Shown here: one piece after another, positions 4,790 through 5,688 of the stretch
Layout of the letters: every line of letters begins with the position of its first letter
Numbering within the stretch: position 1 is the first letter of the stretch
Assembly (NCBI GenBank): GCA_025451425.1
Contig: JANWKK010000222.1
Location: 1-5,688 of the forward strand
Direction: 5' to 3'
Length of the DNA stretch: 5,688 nucleotides
Origin: Gemmatimonadaceae bacterium
Lineage (GTDB): Bacteria > Gemmatimonadota > Gemmatimonadetes > Gemmatimonadales > Gemmatimonadaceae
Notes under the pieces: generated by a model
Told to the model about the DNA's origin: nothing
Seen by the model: the letters and a program-made list of their open reading frames with translations, nothing else
The model's database searches: none
Position numbers and translations under genes: made by a program

Positions 4790-5688
4790 ATGGCTGCCAA
4801 CGCACCAAAAATCTGCCCCGTTTGCAACGTCAGCTATCCCGAGAGTGAACGGTTCTGCCCAAAGGATGGGACGGCGCTGGTCTGGCAGAGTGGTACTCGG
4901 ACAGACCTCGTCGGGTCAGTGATCGCGGAGCGTTATCATGTGCTCAAGTTGCTCGGCGCTGGCGGCATGGGGCGCGTCTACCTCGCCGAACACGTGAAGA
5001 TGGGCCGGCAGTGTGCGATCAAAGTCCTGCATCCCGCGATGGCCGGCGACGCGGACGCTATTGGCCGATTCAATCGCGAGGCTGCGAACGCGAGCCGGAT
5101 CGATCACCCCAACGTCGCCGCGATCTACGATTTCGGTGAGACGCCGGACGGGCTGCTTTACCTGGCGATGCAGTACATCGAGGGTCAGACGCTCACACAG
5201 ATCTTGCACGCGAATGGCGCACTGGCGCCGCTGCGTGTCTGTGAGATCATTCGTCAGGCAGCGGAAGGACTCCATGCCGCGCACACCATGGGGATTGTCC
5301 ATCGCGATCTCAAGCCGGACAACATCATGGTCACGGCCGGCGCCGACGGCGTCGACAATGTGAAGGTCGTTGATTTCGGTATCGCCAAGTCGAGGAGCGA
5401 AATGGGTCAGGGAGTAACCCGGACCGGCATCGTCGTGGGCACGCCCGAGTACATGAGTCCCGAACAGCTCGCAGGCGAGCCCATCGACGGACGAAGCGAT
5501 CTCTATTCTCTCGCGCACGTCGCCTTCAACTTGCTCGCGGGAAGGCTTCCCTTTCCCGAGGTGTCGACCGGAACATTGGTAGTGATACGGCTTACGCAGC
5601 CTCCGCGCACCCTTGCCGAGGTGCGTCCGGACATAGCGTGGCCTAACGAGCTCGAGGCGGTGATGTCCAAGGCGCTCGAGCGGCAGCC
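4790..5688 (+). CDS. Zinc-ribbon Ser/Thr protein kinase (PknB-like), 5' part
   Basis: The frame runs from ATG at 4790 to the window end with no stop: 299 codons are visible and the 3' end is missing. Residues 8-30 form an N-terminal zinc ribbon, CPVC (9-12) and RFCPKDG (21-27), with three cysteines and Asp26 near the usual fourth-ligand position. The kinase domain starts near residue 49. It shows the glycine loop GAGGMGRV (56-63), ATP-binding Lys78 in AIK, helix-C Glu97, the catalytic loop HRDLKPDN (171-178, Asp173), DFG (195-197), an activation loop with Thr210 and Thr212, GTPEYMSPE (217-225) and SDLYSL (236-241). All catalytic residues are present, so it should be an active RD-type Hanks kinase. 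Relatives usually continue into a linker, often a membrane helix and a sensor domain; that part is outside the window. The ATG is chosen because it includes the zinc ribbon. No Shine-Dalgarno is visible. Confidence 0.95.
   Translation, partial: MAANAPKICPVCNVSYPESERFCPKDGTALVWQSGTRTDLVGSVIAERYHVLKLLGAGGMGRVYLAEHVKMGRQCAIKVLHPAMAGDADAIGRFNREAANASRIDHPNVAAIYDFGETPDGLLYLAMQYIEGQTLTQILHANGALAPLRVCEIIRQAAEGLHAAHTMGIVHRDLKPDNIMVTAGADGVDNVKVVDFGIAKSRSEMGQGVTRTGIVVGTPEYMSPEQLAGEPIDGRSDLYSLAHVAFNLLAGRLPFPEVSTGTLVVIRLTQPPRTLAEVRPDIAWPNELEAVMSKALERQ
5641..5648 (-). repeat. CGTTAGGC octamer, copy 6
   Basis: This copy reads GCCTAACG on the plus strand, inside the kinase gene. Here it sits in another reading frame (Trp284-Pro285-Asn286) and supplies no leucine codon, which argues against a purely codon-driven cause. 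Confidence 0.6.

Noticed and set aside
4734..4922. A 62-codon plus-strand open frame across the terminator and kinase start
   Set aside because: It is out of frame with the kinase, overlaps the zinc-ribbon codons and contains the terminator hairpin.
4916..5518. A 200-codon open frame on the minus strand antisense to the kinase
   Set aside because: The plus-strand frame carries every kinase motif in order. The antisense frame shows no recognisable domain and is a typical shadow of GC-rich coding DNA.
1..5688. A new defence, mobile or biosynthetic system
   Set aside because: No transposase, integrase, nuclease, toxin pair, reverse transcriptase or biosynthetic core enzyme is visible. All five genes belong to known families, so the novelty is limited to the DNA motifs and control structures listed.

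Overview
The window is GC-rich, densely coded bacterial DNA and most likely comes from a Gemmatimonadota or Acidobacteriota genome. The evidence is a padR gene coupled to an orphan duplicated FtsX-type permease (the pairing first described in Acidobacteria), a SusC-style plug sequence outside a receptor, a zinc-ribbon Ser/Thr kinase, and an intergenic array of GCGTGAC-like heptamers. Phylum placement is inference from gene content, not from a marker gene.

Layout: (1) 3-530 (+) is the 3' end of a gene cut by the window edge. It encodes two successive TonB-plug-like segments, possibly the tail of a BlaR1/M56-type membrane peptidase. (2) 531-622 is a repeat-rich gap between convergent genes: five tandem heptamers, with inverted copies that can fold into a long hairpin. 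(3) 617-1555 (-) is a complete nitrilase with the Glu-Lys-Cys triad. (4) 1556-1638 is a divergent control region with a promoter candidate on each strand, small overlapping palindromes and a perfect 10-bp hairpin beside the padR start. (5) 1639-4721 (+) is a two-gene operon: a 117-aa PadR repressor overlapping by one base a 909-aa ADOP-type ABC permease, ended by a strong intrinsic terminator at 4751-4776. (6) From 4790 (+) to the window end is the 5' part of a PknB-like kinase with an N-terminal zinc ribbon.

Working together: PadR probably controls its own operon and thus the permease. The permease has no ATPase partner in the window, and its operon appears closed on both sides. The nitrilase is transcribed away from padR and could be affected by the same control region, but nothing shows a shared pathway. 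The kinase and the plug protein are separate units.

No clearly new multi-gene system was found. The most unusual signal is at the DNA level: the non-palindromic octamer CGTTAGGC/GCCTAACG occurs six times on both strands in three genes, where chance predicts well under one copy. It often supplies rare TTA or CTA leucine codons. This could be an uptake, recombination or other genome-wide signal and needs whole-genome counting.
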